The notes beneath the pieces are model-generated. The model was given only the letters and a program-made list of their open reading frames with translations. It did no database searches and was not told the origin of the DNA. A DNA stretch of 64,000 nucleotides from Humulus lupulus (Eukaryota; Streptophyta; Magnoliopsida; Rosales; Cannabaceae), in NCBI RefSeq assembly GCF_963169125.1, contig NC_084797.1, positions 101,271,868-101,335,867 of the forward strand, in the 5' to 3' direction. The position numbers and the translations under genes are program-made. Shown one piece after another: positions 1-11,291 of the stretch (within the stretch, counting starts at the first letter, position 1; each line of letters opens with the position of its first letter).

Positions 1-458
1 CAAGCTGAATACTTGGTGGCCCAAGCTTGAAACCCAAGCCAAGAAAAAATACAAGATAAGACTCTCTTGGATAAACAGCACTCAAAGAACAAATGGTGAT
101 GACTCTCTAACTGGTCTTCACAAACTGGACAGTGAAAGCTATTCAACAGAATGTTAGCCTTAGCCAAGTTATCTCTAGTTAGGAGGTAAGAGTTGACCAC
201 CATCCATAACAGGAAACGGTGCTTAGGGAGGATTGTTCGACACCAAACTGCGTTCTTATAAGCCACAAGTTGCTGGTTTATTGAGCTGTCATACAGCTTG
301 GACGGCTTGAATTTCCCAGAAGAACCAGCAGCAATCACCTCTCCTTCACTGAATCTGTTCCTTAAATGGCAGAGTTTCCACCAGTACCAGCTGCTATCTT
401 GCTTCAAAACATAGTTCCAAAAGTTGACCCCCTTCAGATAGACATGCTGAACCCATTT
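1..458 (-). pseudogene. LINE ORF2 C-terminal part (zf-RVT domain), continues off the left edge
   Basis: Reading the minus strand from 458 downward gives an open frame with the zinc-binding domain that follows reverse transcriptase in plant L1-type LINEs. Visible blocks are RTILPKHRFLLWM (about 200-239) and CPVCEDQLESHHHLFFEC (about 78-131), the latter a Cys/His cluster. The frame (top codon coordinate 458) is in register with the RT part that resumes at 2661 once the LTR insertion and one copy of its target duplication are ignored. This is therefore the same ORF2, split by the solo LTR at 459-2660. The 3' end, poly(A) tail and target duplication of the LINE lie left of the window. Confidence 0.85.
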
Positions 459-2660
459 TGTAACGCCCTACTACCTTAGAGCCGTTACTAAGTGAGTTTA
501 AAACAGAAATTGTGCATTTAATGGACTCAAAGTGGTTTCTAAAACCAAAAGTGTGATTAAACCAGAGTTTAAGGCTGTACTCTTAGAAAATGTTTAGTTT
601 CACTGAAAACGTTAAGTATCAAACACCTGGGATCCCAAAAATAAGGTTTACAAAGTATTTACAACTCAAAATAGATTTACATCAGGTTGACTACCAAAAG
701 AATGATTTAATACAGCCATATACAAAATGCCCCCAACCAAAGCAGTCGGGCAGGCCGAACATGTACGCGCCGCTCCCACGCTCTCCATACTCATGGCTGG
801 TTGACAGACTCCTTGCTTTTACCTGCCACACGGAGCACCCGTGAGCCGAAGCCCAGCAAGAAAACCCAAATAATACATAACATACGCAAATAATATAGCT
901 GGCATGATTCACTGATAAATAGGAAAAACCATCATATTGAACAAGTACGGCCATGCCGCCCCAGAGGCCTTACCAAAGCCTGGGGTTTCGGTTCTCACCG
1001 CGAGGATAACTCATGTATCCCTTGGGTCCCACCCTGACTATAAGCATCCCATGTGCTTGAGTGTTACTTCCGGCCCCACGGCCGTACCCGGCCTATGCCG
1101 CTCTCGGCCCATGCCGTTCATTACATTATAATCACACATATAGCACATTCGAAATAATCATTCACACACATCATGATTCATTTAAGATTAAACATTTGCA
1201 CATAATACAATCTCGGGCCATGCCCTGCATTCACACAGTGGGGGCCATGCCCTAATCTCGGGTGTCACGGTTTTCTTACCTGTATCCCCTGCTTTCCGAT
1301 GCACCACGGCCACGAGCACGGTCCACTAGCACGAGCCTCCCCGAAATCCTAGTCACAACACACACATCAAACACTTTTAATACCAACCAAGCCCAAAACC
1401 ACTTCCCGGGACCAATCCCGTACTCCCGGGACCTCCAAAACCTTAAAACAACACCCCGGAGACATCCCCCGGACCCCCGGAGCTAAGGCCTAAAATTGCC
1501 AAAAAAAGCTATCCTGAAATTGGCCTTGTGCCGCGACACCCAGCAGTCAGGGACTCCACGCCGCGGCACACAAAAACCGTGCCGCGGCACGCCTTCGCAG
1601 CCCAGAATTCTGGGTTTTTCCTTCGCATTTTCCTGAGCTTCAACCTCTCCAAATCACCCCAAACCAATACCTAAACCCCAAAACTCAAATCCAAACTTCA
1701 TATGAACAATCTATCAACCTATAGACACTAGAATCAAGATCAAAACATCAACACACCCAAGATCCACACCTTTGATCTCCAATTCAGCAACTCAAACCAA
1801 AACCCATGAAAATCTTAACTCAAGCATTAAATTCCTCAAATCAACACAGAAAACAAAATTAAATATGTATAAAACCCTTACCTCAAATGGAGAATCCACA
1901 CAAAGCTTCCTTGATTTCCTCCTAGGCTCCCACTTCTCCTTCTCTTCTTCTTCTTTTCTTTTTGCTTGCCCTAGCCTTTCTCTCCTCTTCTTTTCCTTCT
2001 CTTCTAATTTTATCAAAACACTAAATGATCCAATGCCCAAACCGTATACCCCATATACCCAGCTGAAACTTGCCTATTTGCCTTGCCAAAAGACCAATTT
2101 ACCCCTTCCTAATAATCCCTCCTTAGCTAAACCTTCAAGGGCACTTAAGTCTTTACACTTTCATTTCAATTCTACCACTTTCTATCTTAAAACTTGTTAC
2201 CCACAGCAGTTACAAACGGTTACCCAGGTTACCCAATTACCAATAACTAACCACTCATTCCCAACTCAACTTATAAGATTCCCGAAGTACCCCTAGGCTC
2301 CTCCTGAGCCGGGTACAACATCCCGTTGTGACTTTTAGACTAAATGGCTCACTAGGACCGTCTCGATGCGTGCATCTTGATAAAAACACCACCTCACATG
2401 GCACAATTCACATAGTACAATTATCACAGTTATGCCCTAACATGGCCAGATTACAATCATGCTCATTCTAAGACAATCAGGTCTACATGCATACTAACTC
2501 ACACAGTCATGCATCTCAAATAATCAATTAGTCATATAACGTGCATTAAATCGTAATCATTCATTAAGCTCATTAAAGACACACACACAAAATCCCATTG
2601 TGCCCTCCAGGCATACCACTCCAGACCCTTAAGCCTTAACACTGAATTTGGGTTGTTACA
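459..2660 (-). mobile_element. Solo LTR, Tekay-like chromovirus family (relative of element G)
   Basis: The sequence begins TGTAACGCCC and ends GGGTTGTTACA, and is flanked by a perfect 5-bp duplication CATTT (454-458 and 2661-2665). On the minus strand it matches the LTRs of element G at both ends (start TGTAACRACCCAAATTC, end GGGCGTTACA) and has a similar length (2202 bp against 2233-2297). It contains no primer site, no polypurine tract and no second LTR, so it is a solo LTR left by LTR-LTR recombination. Short reading frames inside (for example 1772-2296) are chance frames in LTR sequence. It interrupts the LINE. Confidence 0.93.
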
Positions 2661-5336
2661 CATTTGACCCAAAGAGTGTCATGTTTTGTAGTGACAGCCC
2701 AGACATATTTAGCTAGAAGTGCTCTATTCCAGCTAGCGCCGTCTCTGAGCCCGAGCCCGCCATAAGCCTTAGGAAGGCATACCTGCTGCCAAGAAGCTGA
2801 ATGAAGTTTACTACGAGTCCCCGAGGCCCCCCAAAGGAACAGTCTACATAACTTCTCTACCTCCTTGATGATGCTTTGAGGTAAAATAAACACATTCATC
2901 CAATAGTTTCTCAAGCCAAACAGGACAGTGTGAATGAGCAATAAACGACCAGCATAGGATAGATGCTTACTAGACCAGGAAAACAGCTTAGTTCTCATTT
3001 TGTGAACTATGATCTCACAATCCACATACTTCCATTTAGTAGGCCTCATAGGAACCCCAAGATAATGAAGGGGAAAGCTCCCCTCAGGAAGTTGAATGAC
3101 CTGAGTTATCTCTCTTCTAACCTTTGTACTAACTCCTCCAAAATATATATGAGACTTCTTGGCATTTATTGACAGCCCAGAAGCCTCACTAAACTTCCCT
3201 AGAATATCCTTAAGAACACTAACAGCCGCAAGAGAGCCTTTGCAAAACAGAATAATATCATCTGCAAAACACAAGTTAACAAGCTTTAGGCTTTTACACA
3301 TGGGGTGAAACCGAAATAAAGGAGACCTAGCAGCCAACTACAAACTTCTAGTCATATATTCCATAATGAGCACAAAGAGAAGAGGGGACATAGGATCCCC
3401 TTGGCGCAGGCCCTTTTCCCCCTTGAAACTACTCTGAACTCGACCATTTATCAATAAAGAATAGGTAGTGTTCCTGATACAATTCATAACCCAGCCAATG
3501 AACTTCATTGGAAAGCAGTATGCCTTCAATAGATTTTCCAAAAACTGCCAGTCAACAGTATCATAAGCCTTGCTAAGGTCTATCTTAATTGCACAGCGAG
3601 GAGAAGTTATAGCCCTACCATAATTCTTAATTAGATCTTGAAGAATCATGATATTGTGAGCAATAGACCTACCTCGAACAAACACACCTTGATTAGATTG
3701 AATAAGAGAGGGAAGCACCACTACCAGCCGAGAACATAACAACTTAGCCATGATTTTATAAAGGGTCGAATAGCAAGCAATAGGCCTGTAATCTGAGGCC
3801 CTAGCTAGATTAGAAACCTTAGGAATCAATGACAAAGTAGTTTCATGAAGTTCCTTAGGAAACTGGCCTGTAGAGAAACCATGTATGATTGCTGAGCATA
3901 TATCCTGACCAATATCCTTCCAAAGAAACTTGAAGAAACCTGAACCATATCCATCTGGACCAGGCGATTTAGTATTAGGAATACTAAACAAAGCAGCTCT
4001 TATTTCCTTGTTGGAAAAGGGTTTTAAAAGATAAAGTTGCTGCTCCACTGAAAGCTTGGTGCCCAAAGCTATACAGTGCAGGTCTACTGACCCTGTAGCA
4101 GAACTAGTACTACCAAGATGGTTCTTGAAATGATCAACAAAATGATCCACTACCTCCTTAAAGTCATCTACCAACATACCATGATCATTAATATATGAGA
4201 CTATAGTATTCTCTGCTTTTCGCTTCTTCAGATAGGCATGAAAGAATGAGGAATTCATATCTCCCTTCCTAATCCAGTTGATCTTACTACGTTGAGCAAG
4301 AAAACTATGATACATTTGTTCTTGTTGATGAAACTCAGAAGCCCTCTCCTTCATCACCACCTGCAACTTGAGATCTTGAGGATTCTCCTGGGCTTGATAT
4401 TGGGCATCTTGAAAGGCCACCAAAGCCGACTGATAACCAGACCCTACATCTCCAATATAGTCCCTATTAAACTTCTTAAGCCGATGCTTCAGCCTTACTA
4501 GCATGATAAAAATTGCTCTCAAACCAGAAGCTTTAACAGGGGCCCTCCAGCCACTCAAAACCACCTGGTTAAACTCAGAATGGATAGACCAGAAATTATA
4601 ATATCTGAACAGTTTGATTCCCATAGCCTCCATGGGGATATTATACACAAGAACAATGATCAGATACCACCTCCCAGCGAAACATAGCCAAAGACTGAGG
4701 AAACATGTCCAACCACTCCTCATTTATTAAAACATGATCAATTTTTGAGTAGATCCTAGCTGAGCCATCTTGGTTGTTTGTCCAAGTAAAATAAGAACCC
4801 ATACTCTTAAGAGCCTCAATTTTTGCATTAGTCAGCCACCCTAAAGAGTCGGCCAATTCAATACTAGCAATTGGATTACCTCCAGACCTATCTCCACCAG
4901 AAAAAGGGGCATTAAAATCCCCTAATACTAACCAAGCTTTGACTGAAAGCGATATGCGAGTTAAATCATGCCATGAGCTTCTTCTATTCTCTGCTGAATT
5001 GTAACCATAGACAAAAGTGACTTGGAATAAACTCCTGTGGCCTACCAAGTTCACCTGGCAATGAACGAGCTGAGGAGACTCTTCCAAAATAATCAATCTC
5101 GCTAACCCCTTCCGCCAAATTATTAACAGTCTACCCTCTGTAACCGGACTAGAGTAAAACTCCCAGTTAGGAAATTTATGCTCCATGAACTCACCAATTT
5201 TATTCCCGCGCAATTTAGTTTCCAACAGACCACTAATTCCAATCTTATTCTTCCTAAATACATCTTGGACTGAACTTTGTTTATTCGCACTTTTCAGCCC
5301 CCTTATATTCCAACTCAGAATAGAGCACTTATCCAT
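2661..5336 (-). pseudogene. LINE ORF2: AP-like endonuclease and reverse transcriptase (broken)
   Basis: ORF2 would encode the protein for target-primed reverse transcription: an apurinic-type endonuclease that nicks DNA and an RT that copies the LINE RNA. From ATG 5336 it reads ILSWNIRGLKSANK, then LLETKLR, VYGYN, LGDFNAP and finally SDHCSCV, the conserved endonuclease blocks ending in the SDH motif. A frameshift at about 4641-4660 moves reading into the frame that is open from 4723. That frame carries RT blocks IPKV..ASDYRPIA, KIDLSKAYDTVDW, GLRQGDPMSPLLF and the catalytic LCFADDIIL (about 3260-3290). An in-frame TAG at 3338-3340 lies between the two last blocks. Coding continues to 2661, where the LTR interrupts it, and then through 458-1. 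Confidence 0.92.
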
Positions 5337-6732
5337 TAGATGAACTACCTCCAAGATGCCCAATCCTACTGCCCTTTTCTTGTTCCTGAAGAACACCAAA
5401 CTGGTTGTTCTGTTTTCGAGTCTCAACAACCAGGTTAGAATTACCACTGGCTGTGTGACCCTGTCTACTCTGAGTTGCAACATGCCTAGGAGTTTTCCAT
5501 TTTGCTTCCCTATTCCTCTCCTTAACTGGACCTGAATTGGCCTCCCTTGAAGGAGTAACATCGCTAGTACCCGGATCTGAGTTTTCTACTACTTTATACC
5601 CACCGACTTTCTCACCTGGTTCCCCTTCATTAAGCTCCTCATAAGCTTTTTGCTGCTCCAAAGGGATCTCAGCTTTAGAACGAGCTTCTTTTTCCACCCA
5701 AATAGTCTTATGCTCCTTGCGACAATCTGCCATAGAATGCCCAAAACCAGAGCAACTCTTACACTTAGTAGGCAGCCACTCATACTCTATTCCTTGTTCA
5801 ACAATCTGGCCATGCTCATTGATAAACTGAAAGCTTCGAGGTGGATTATCAGTGATTTCCATCTCCACTAAAACCCTCGCAAACTAAACTTGAGAACACT
5901 CCCTAGTAAACTTATCTACTAATAGAGGTTTGCCAATCGTGCTCACCAAAGCACTGATACACTTGCTGCCCCAATACTGCAATCCAAGGTCATGAAGCCG
6001 AATCCAAAGTGGAACTAAACGGATAAGACGGATAGCACTAAGTTCTGCTGTCCACGGCCTGATGATGACAGGTTTTCTATCAAATTGAAGAACTCCATTC
6101 TCTAGCACATGATCTCTAGTTGCTTCATTGAACTTCACCAAAGTTAGCCCCAATGTCATTCTAGAGATTTGGGCAATCCCTAGATGACCCCAAACTCTTT
6201 TTATAAAGCCTTCAAACACTGTCATTGGAGGATTTACTCCAAGAACCATGCAAACCACCGTAGAGCTCCAATTAGCTGACTGAATTTTCACCTCTTCAAT
6301 ATCAACTTGAGCCAGCTTTTGCCCATTCCTAAAAATAGGTTCAGTAAATTCAAGTTTTGGTTCAGAAAAGGAAAGCTTACTCGATCTAAATTGTTGCCAT
6401 TGAAGCTGGGACTCTGACTGAAAATCCCCTTCCGTGACCTTATCACCTCCTTCACTCCTATCTGCCCAAGAAGCATTCCTCAAATCGGAACCCAATCCAA
6501 CGTCCACCACCTCGACAGGCTGGGCACTCTTGCCCTGTCGATCCATATCACCATCCTACATAACCCCGGACCCAGGTATTTCGAAATCCATCAAATTGAC
6601 ATGCACTGGTTCAGCGACATTATCTCCCTCTGAACCAATCATTGCCTTCGTTTGAGCCACAGGCGAAACCTTCTCAGATCGATCATCAGAAAGAATTTCA
6701 GGCCTACAAATCGGCTTCTTCCGCTTCGCCAT
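5329..6732 (-). pseudogene. LINE ORF1: RNA-binding protein with DUF4283-like region and CCHC knuckle (broken)
   Basis: The frame starts MAKRKKPICRPEIL at 6732 and stays in one frame to the stop at 5329. It is broken by TAG at 6556-6558 and TAG at 5884-5886. The middle (about 6240-5950) is the plant DUF4283-type region: SSTVVCMVLGVNPP, then PVIIRPW and LVPLWIRLHDL. It is followed by a CCHC zinc knuckle, CKSCSGFGHSMADC, at about 5720-5765, and a polar low-complexity tail. In plant LINEs this protein coats the element RNA. It overlaps the start of ORF2 by 8 nt. Confidence 0.88.
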
Positions 6733-6770
6733 GGAAGAGAGCAACCCGACCCTTCAGCAATTGTTTGTGA

Positions 6771-7250
6771 TTTTGAGATTATTTAGAAATTTTTTTTATT
6801 AGATATTTAATAATGATAATTTTTTAATTAAATTATAAATTATAAATATAATAATAAAATTTATTTTTCTCACGTTTTATTCTATTTTTTTAATTTACGC
6901 TTAAAGGGAAAAAATTTCTCATTTTTTATTCTAATAATAATTATAATAAATGACAATTAATTTTTTTTATATATAATATTAAAGAATCTATCTATTTTTA
7001 TTTTTAACATTTTTTGACAAAACACAGTTCCAAAAGTTAGTTTTTAAAAATAAAGGTTCCAAACAAGTAATCGACCAAAATATATGTGGTTAAAATAATC
7101 TTTTTATATATTCCTATTATTAACCTTTTGACAAAAGATGAGATCCAAAAGTTAATTTTAAAAAATAAAAGGTTCCAAATGGGTAATCAACTGAAATACA
7201 AGATTCAAAATAGTGTCAACCCTTGCACAAATAAAAAATTATATATATAC
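6771..7250. other. AT-rich spacer between LINE A and Tat element B
   Basis: This stretch has no gene. It is made of T- and A-rich tracts with no open frame of note. The only structure I can see is a diverged tandem duplication inside it, annotated separately. Confidence 0.7.
7011..7202 (+). repeat. Two imperfect tandem copies of a roughly 115-bp AT-rich unit
   Basis: Sequence around 7011-7085 (TTTTGACAAAAC, then CAAAAGTTAG, GGTTCCAAAC, AAGTAATCGAC) recurs at 7126-7202 (TTTTGACAAAAG, CAAAAGTTAA, GGTTCCAAAT, GGGTAATCAAC). The two copies are about 115 bp apart and clearly diverged. No coding content. Confidence 0.65.
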
Positions 7251-7841
7251 TGTTGACCCAAGATTTGGCCAACTGACACAGAGTCAGAATATGCTTGATA
7301 TGAATGAATATGATGAGAAGAACGTAATGGCAAAAACGAATAACAACACGATATTTTTATAGTGGTTTGGCCCCAAGGTTTGGTAATAACCTACGTCCAC
7401 TTAGACTATTATTGATATAGAATCAAAGGGGTGATCAAAGAACAAGGGTTCAATGAGTTTCACTAACCTCTGAAGAACAATACAATATCACTAGGAGAAT
7501 TACTATAGTCTCAAATAATTCAAAAGCCAAAAAGTCCCTTCCTTGAGCTATCTCTTGCTATTTATAGGCTCAAGGGGGATTACAAAAGATTGTTACAGAT
7601 ATTCTCTCCTGAATAATCGGATATCCAGGAGATTGTGCGAGATAAATTCGGGATTCACAAAGATCTTCTCATAAATGTTGCTTTGTATGCGGAGCTATCG
7701 ACCAGACTGGTCGCAGGTAAGATTGGGCCGCACTGCTTCTAATGTATCTTCTGGTCGATACTCTAATAGAACGTTTCCAGGTGTCAGCCACGTGTCCAGG
7801 GATTACTTGCCACGTCATCAATGCTAATTTTTTGGATAACA
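7251..7841 (-). repeat. 3' LTR of Tat element B (591 bp)
   Basis: On the minus strand the LTR starts TGTTATCC and ends GGTCAACA, a TG..CA pair. The right limit (7841) is fixed by the adjacent polypurine tract. The left limit (7251) is fixed by TGTTGACC, the same terminus seen in LTR J at 56892. A TATA box (minus strand CCTATAAATAG, plus coordinates 7558-7568) lies near the middle. Confidence 0.88.
7558..7568 (-). promoter_or_regulatory. TATA box of LTR B (sense promoter)
   Basis: The minus strand reads CCTATAAATAG. The same TATAAATA box occurs at the corresponding place in LTR I (50221-50231) and LTR J (57230-57240), although the surrounding LTR sequences differ greatly. This conservation supports it as the core promoter for genomic RNA. 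Confidence 0.7.
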
Positions 7842-7855
7842 TTTGCCCCCCAAGT
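7842..7855 (-). other. Polypurine tract of element B
   Basis: The minus strand reads ACTTGGGGGGCAAA directly before the LTR start TGTTATCC. An identical tract abuts LTR J at 58241-58254. This is the primer for plus-strand DNA synthesis. A 10-bp inverted repeat (7852-7861 and 7875-7884) overlaps its upstream edge. Confidence 0.88.
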
Positions 7856-8075
7856 TTATTTATCGCGAGCAGTAAAATAAACTTTTGGACGAACGACTCT
7901 TCGGTAACCCCGTCTTACGTGTCAGAACCCTTCGTGTGTTCTTGGAAAAAGTAATCCACTTCTGTCTAATCACGTCCTTTCGGTTCCCCAGAAATGATTT
8001 CGACGGCCATCCCACTTCCCCATAATTTGAGAAAGGGAAACTAATGATTACACTTTTTAATGCCAGAGACAAACT

Positions 8076-8083
8076 TATATAAG
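8076..8083 (+). promoter_or_regulatory. Candidate TATA box of the antisense gene of element B
   Basis: TATATAAG lies about 600 bp upstream of the antisense start codon on the plus strand. It is followed by a pyrimidine-rich leader and, at 8254, a strong splice donor GTAAGT. Position and spacing suit a promoter located between the polypurine tract and the antisense gene. This is an inference from motif and position only. Confidence 0.45.
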
Positions 8084-8253
8084 ACCTTCGAAGTCTTCCT
8101 TTTCTTTTTACGCACTCCACTGTCTTTGCAAGAAACCCTAAAAACTAGAGTTTTAAACTTCTCCGGAGACCGTTCTCCTGCACTTCCAAGACTCAGACCG
8201 AGAGTTCCTTGATCTTCGAAGACCTTTCTTCCATCTCCACGATCATTTTCTTG

Positions 8254-8677
8254 GTAAGTTTTCGAATTCCCATGCTTCAGATTTTCGTGGCGCATGTTTC
8301 TGTATGTAGACCATTTGAGATTATCTGTTTCGGGTTTGAGATGCTTGTGAATAGGATGTTTTGTAGGCAAAAAAGAGTTACGAGTTAGTTTGATTAGTCA
8401 GGATCATATGTTTAGGACGTAAGATCGAAGTAAAAATTCGATCTTTAGGCTAGTTGGAAAATAGGTTTTTCCCGCCCTAAGGGGAGTTGAAAAAGCTTTC
8501 TTGAAAAACTTTTTGCTTTCACCCTTTAATCCGTCTTTCAAACTGTTCGTATGGAACACTTTAGCTTCTCGTTAGAATGCTGTTGTATAAAAGCTTGGCT
8601 TTTTATACTCGTCCAGCGTTATTCTAAAAAGCTTTTGAAAATTCTCTATCCTCACCTCCCCATTCTTCTGTTTGCAG
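8254..8677 (+). other. Predicted 5' UTR intron of the antisense gene of element B
   Basis: The donor TTG/GTAAGTT is at 8254 and the acceptor TTTGCAG ends at 8677, six bases before ATG 8684. Element J has a matching predicted arrangement (donor at 58624, acceptor ending 59693, ATG at 59694). The 424-nt stretch has no open frame of its own. Confidence 0.6.
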
Positions 8678-8707
8678 ACATTGATGCTAGATTTGTGGGG
8701 AGGTGAG
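8651..8707 (+). promoter_or_regulatory. Inverted repeat enclosing the splice acceptor and start codon of aORF-B
   Basis: CTCACCTCCCC (8651-8661) and GGGGAGGTGAG (8697-8707) are perfect 11-bp complements with a 35-nt loop. The loop holds the AG acceptor (8676-8677) and ATG 8684. A 9-bp version with the same motif sits at the same place in element J. In RNA it would form a stem across the intron-exon boundary. Confidence 0.65.
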
Positions 8708-11291
8708 CAGCCCATTGACGATGACCTTCTCGCCCAGCTGCTCGAGGGTGAAGAACAACCGGCCGACCGGGTTCACGAGATTCCCTTCTCACGGTCCTCT
8801 ACTAGACCTCGTCCTTCTCCTCAAATGGCCCGTTCAAAATCAGTGGGCAAGAAAAGACCTGAACCTGAAAACAGTCCGAACCATCCTGCCCAGCCTGATC
8901 TGCAGGCTAGAGCTCCTTCGACCAATGGTTGAGAAAATCCTATCTCTTACCCTAATATCTAAACCAGGGCCTGCCCTCAACATCAGAATCTGCCTGATGT
9001 CGAGTGGTACACTTCCCAGGCCAGCTCAGTGACCATGCAGATGGTTGCTAATTACTTCAGGAAATACCCTCTCACAGGGGTTTCCATTATACGTCCTGCC
9101 GCAGACCAGAGGGCTAACCTCCCCGGAGGTGTAAACAACGCCTGGTCTCGGTATCACATTGAGGCGGGAGCTTACCTCCCTCTTCATTCTTTTTATGAGG
9201 GGGTGGCCAATTATTTCGGTGTCGCCCCCTTCCAAATAACTCCAAATGGATATAGAATGCTGGCCGCACTCTATATCCTGTATAAACTTAAGAAATGGCC
9301 AGAACCTTCGCCTCATGAGGTCAACTATCTTTTTGACCTTAAATCTAACCCGCAAAAACATGGAACAGGTTTCTTCCACTTCTGTCACCAGGAGACCAAC
9401 CGGACGTTCCTGAGTGACACCACGCACATCTCGAACGTGGGACAGTACAGTAAGGAGTACTTCCTTACACCGAACATAACCAGCAATAACTTGGCCTTCG
9501 CTCGAGGAGGTAAGTGCTTGTATTTGACTGGTCGATACTTTTAATCAAGTTGTTCTCTTTCATTTTTCTCAATACTCAAATCTGTCTTTCAGGCCCATGG
9601 TTACGTCTGACCCCAACACCAGACATGGTGTTGAGGTCCCATACCTTGGCCAGGATGACTGACGTAGCAAAAAGTGTCAAGATCCTGGTTACTGATGGAA
9701 ACCTGAGGCGGTCTGGCCTCTTGGCTCCTCGCCATGAAACAAGAGGGCTCGTGGTAGACGATGCCATTGCCGAGGGGGTTCCCGAGCAGTAACCTCCTGC
9801 GTCCCCTCCTCGGAGGAGGCCAACGGGGGTTACTATAAGGGAGTCCACGGGCAATCCTTCCGCAGAAAGGCCATCTGCTCCCCAAGGCAAAGGGAAACAA
9901 AAGGCCAAAGAGTCTTCTGATGAGAACGGTAACACTATTTTACTTTTGAATAGTTTGCCAATTCCCTATCACTTGTTTGACGGGGAGGGCAACTTTACAT
10001 ATACTCCAAAATTAGGGCCATACTTCTTCATGCTAGATAATGAATGTATGACTAATAGAGTCAATAGTATAGCGACCAGTAGTTGTAGCTCGGGTATTCA
10101 CTTTGTTACCTCTTTTCTGTTGTATAAAGAATTTTCATCTGCCTCTTGTCTTATCATTTGCTTGTGTTTACTTGTATGCAGACATGGACACTCCCAACAA
10201 CTTTGACATGTACCAGGCCGAGGAGGAAGAGGAAGTTCCCCAACTCCGGCGAAAGTCATCAAGGAGGCACACCGGCGAGACCAGCCAAGGGCCAAGCAAA
10301 AAGAGTCGAACCGAAGATCCTCCAAGGGACGCACCCACTGGGAAAACTTCTGCCCATCCTCCGACTCCTACAGAGAAATAGACTCCTTCGGCCACGCCAA
10401 AACCTCCGGCTGCGCCTACCGGAGAGCAAATTACTCGGGAAGATGCTCTCGGGGCCAAAATCTTGAGCCGCACCCTGCGATCAGCCAAGGATTGTCTTGT
10501 ACACATCGGTAAGAACGACCGTGTCAAGGATGCAATGGTCGAAGCAGAAAATATGTCGGTTGACCTGATCCTGAACAGGACCCTGAATGAGATTTCTAGT
10601 GTAAGTACTCCTTTGTCTCTCAAGCCTTAGTCCTTTATTCTTCGCAATAGGCTTTAACTTTTTCCTTTGTTCACAGGCCTTGCTGTCTGCTACCACTGCT
10701 CGCACCCGTGCCCAAGTCTCTATCGACTAGGCTCGAGCAAAGGCCATTGAGAGGTATCAGGTGAAGGCAGCCGAAGAGCTTTCGGCTGCAGAGGCTAGGC
10801 CCGCCAAGGAGTTGGAGGCGATGGCTCGAGAGGGCGACGCTGCGGTGACAAAGCTGTCAGCGGCTGAAGCTGCAAAGGAAGCTGCAATAAAGTCGAGGTA
10901 GCAGTATCGAGATTCTAGCGTGACCCATCTTCGCGAAATCAAAAGGTTGGAAGAGATGCACAAGTCCAAGGACGAGGCCATTGCTACTCTCGAAGGCAAA
11001 GTAAAGCAGCTGGAACTTGACAACTGCAAAAATCTGGAAGGGTACAAGAGGACGACGATCTGATGTTTCTACAACTTCTAGAGACACAATCAGGGTGCTG
11101 ACTTTAGCTATCTTTCTGAAGACGTTAGGACTGCCGAGCTGGCGCGCTGTGCTGCCCAACTGGCTGAAGAGGAGGTAAGAGCAAGGATCCCTGATTCCCC
11201 AAGCCTGGCTGTCGTAGAAGAAGAAGTTGCTGCTGAGGATGCTGTTATCCAGGATGCCTGTGAGGACCCTCCGGCCCTAAATGCCTCTTGA
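8684..11291 (+). pseudogene. aORF-B: antisense spliced gene of Tat element B (nonsense-riddled)
   Basis: Predicted coding exons are 8684-9509, 9593-9928, 10182-10600 and 10677-11291. Introns start GTAAGT, GTAACA and GTAAGT and end in CAG. Intron phases 1, 1 and 0 keep one frame over 732 codons without any frameshift, which supports the gene model. Premature stops lie at 8930, 8960, 9790, 10379, 10728, 10899, 11061 and 11079. The N-terminal third holds a globular domain (LPLHSFYEGVANYFGV, TPNGYRMLAALYILYKL) resembling the plant 'putative gypsy type transposon' domain (Pfam Transposase_28, from memory). The C-terminal part is an Ala/Glu/Lys-rich predicted coiled coil with a tail EDVRTAELARCAAQ. 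Its role is unknown. It lies head to head with the LTR and converges on integrase. Confidence 0.8.

Larger units (their letters stand above)
1..6760 (-). mobile_element. Element A: plant L1-type LINE, 5' end near 6740-6770, 3' end outside the window
   Basis: On the minus strand the order is ORF1 (5329-6732), ORF2 with endonuclease, RT and zf-RVT (5336 down to 2661, then 458 to 1). ORF1 and ORF2 overlap by 8 nt: the ORF2 ATG at 5336-5334 lies just ahead of the ORF1 stop at 5331-5329. This organisation is typical of dicot L1 LINEs. The 5' limit is not sharp; coding similarity ends at the ORF1 ATG (6732) and the sequence turns AT-rich beyond about 6770. The copy is inactive: two stops in ORF1, one stop and one frameshift in ORF2, and an LTR insertion. 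Confidence 0.88.

Noticed and set aside
1772..2296. 174-codon plus-strand frame as a possible host gene
   Set aside because: It lies wholly inside the solo LTR 459-2660, with low-complexity Ser/Phe/Lys composition; the related LTRs of G do not keep it open.
6771..7250. MITE or other DNA transposon in the AT-rich spacer
   Set aside because: No terminal inverted repeats or target duplication found by eye; only a diverged tandem duplication is visible.
8684..11291. Host single-copy gene caught between transposons
   Set aside because: The same gene type occurs in three Tat elements at the same place relative to LTR and integrase, so it belongs to the elements.
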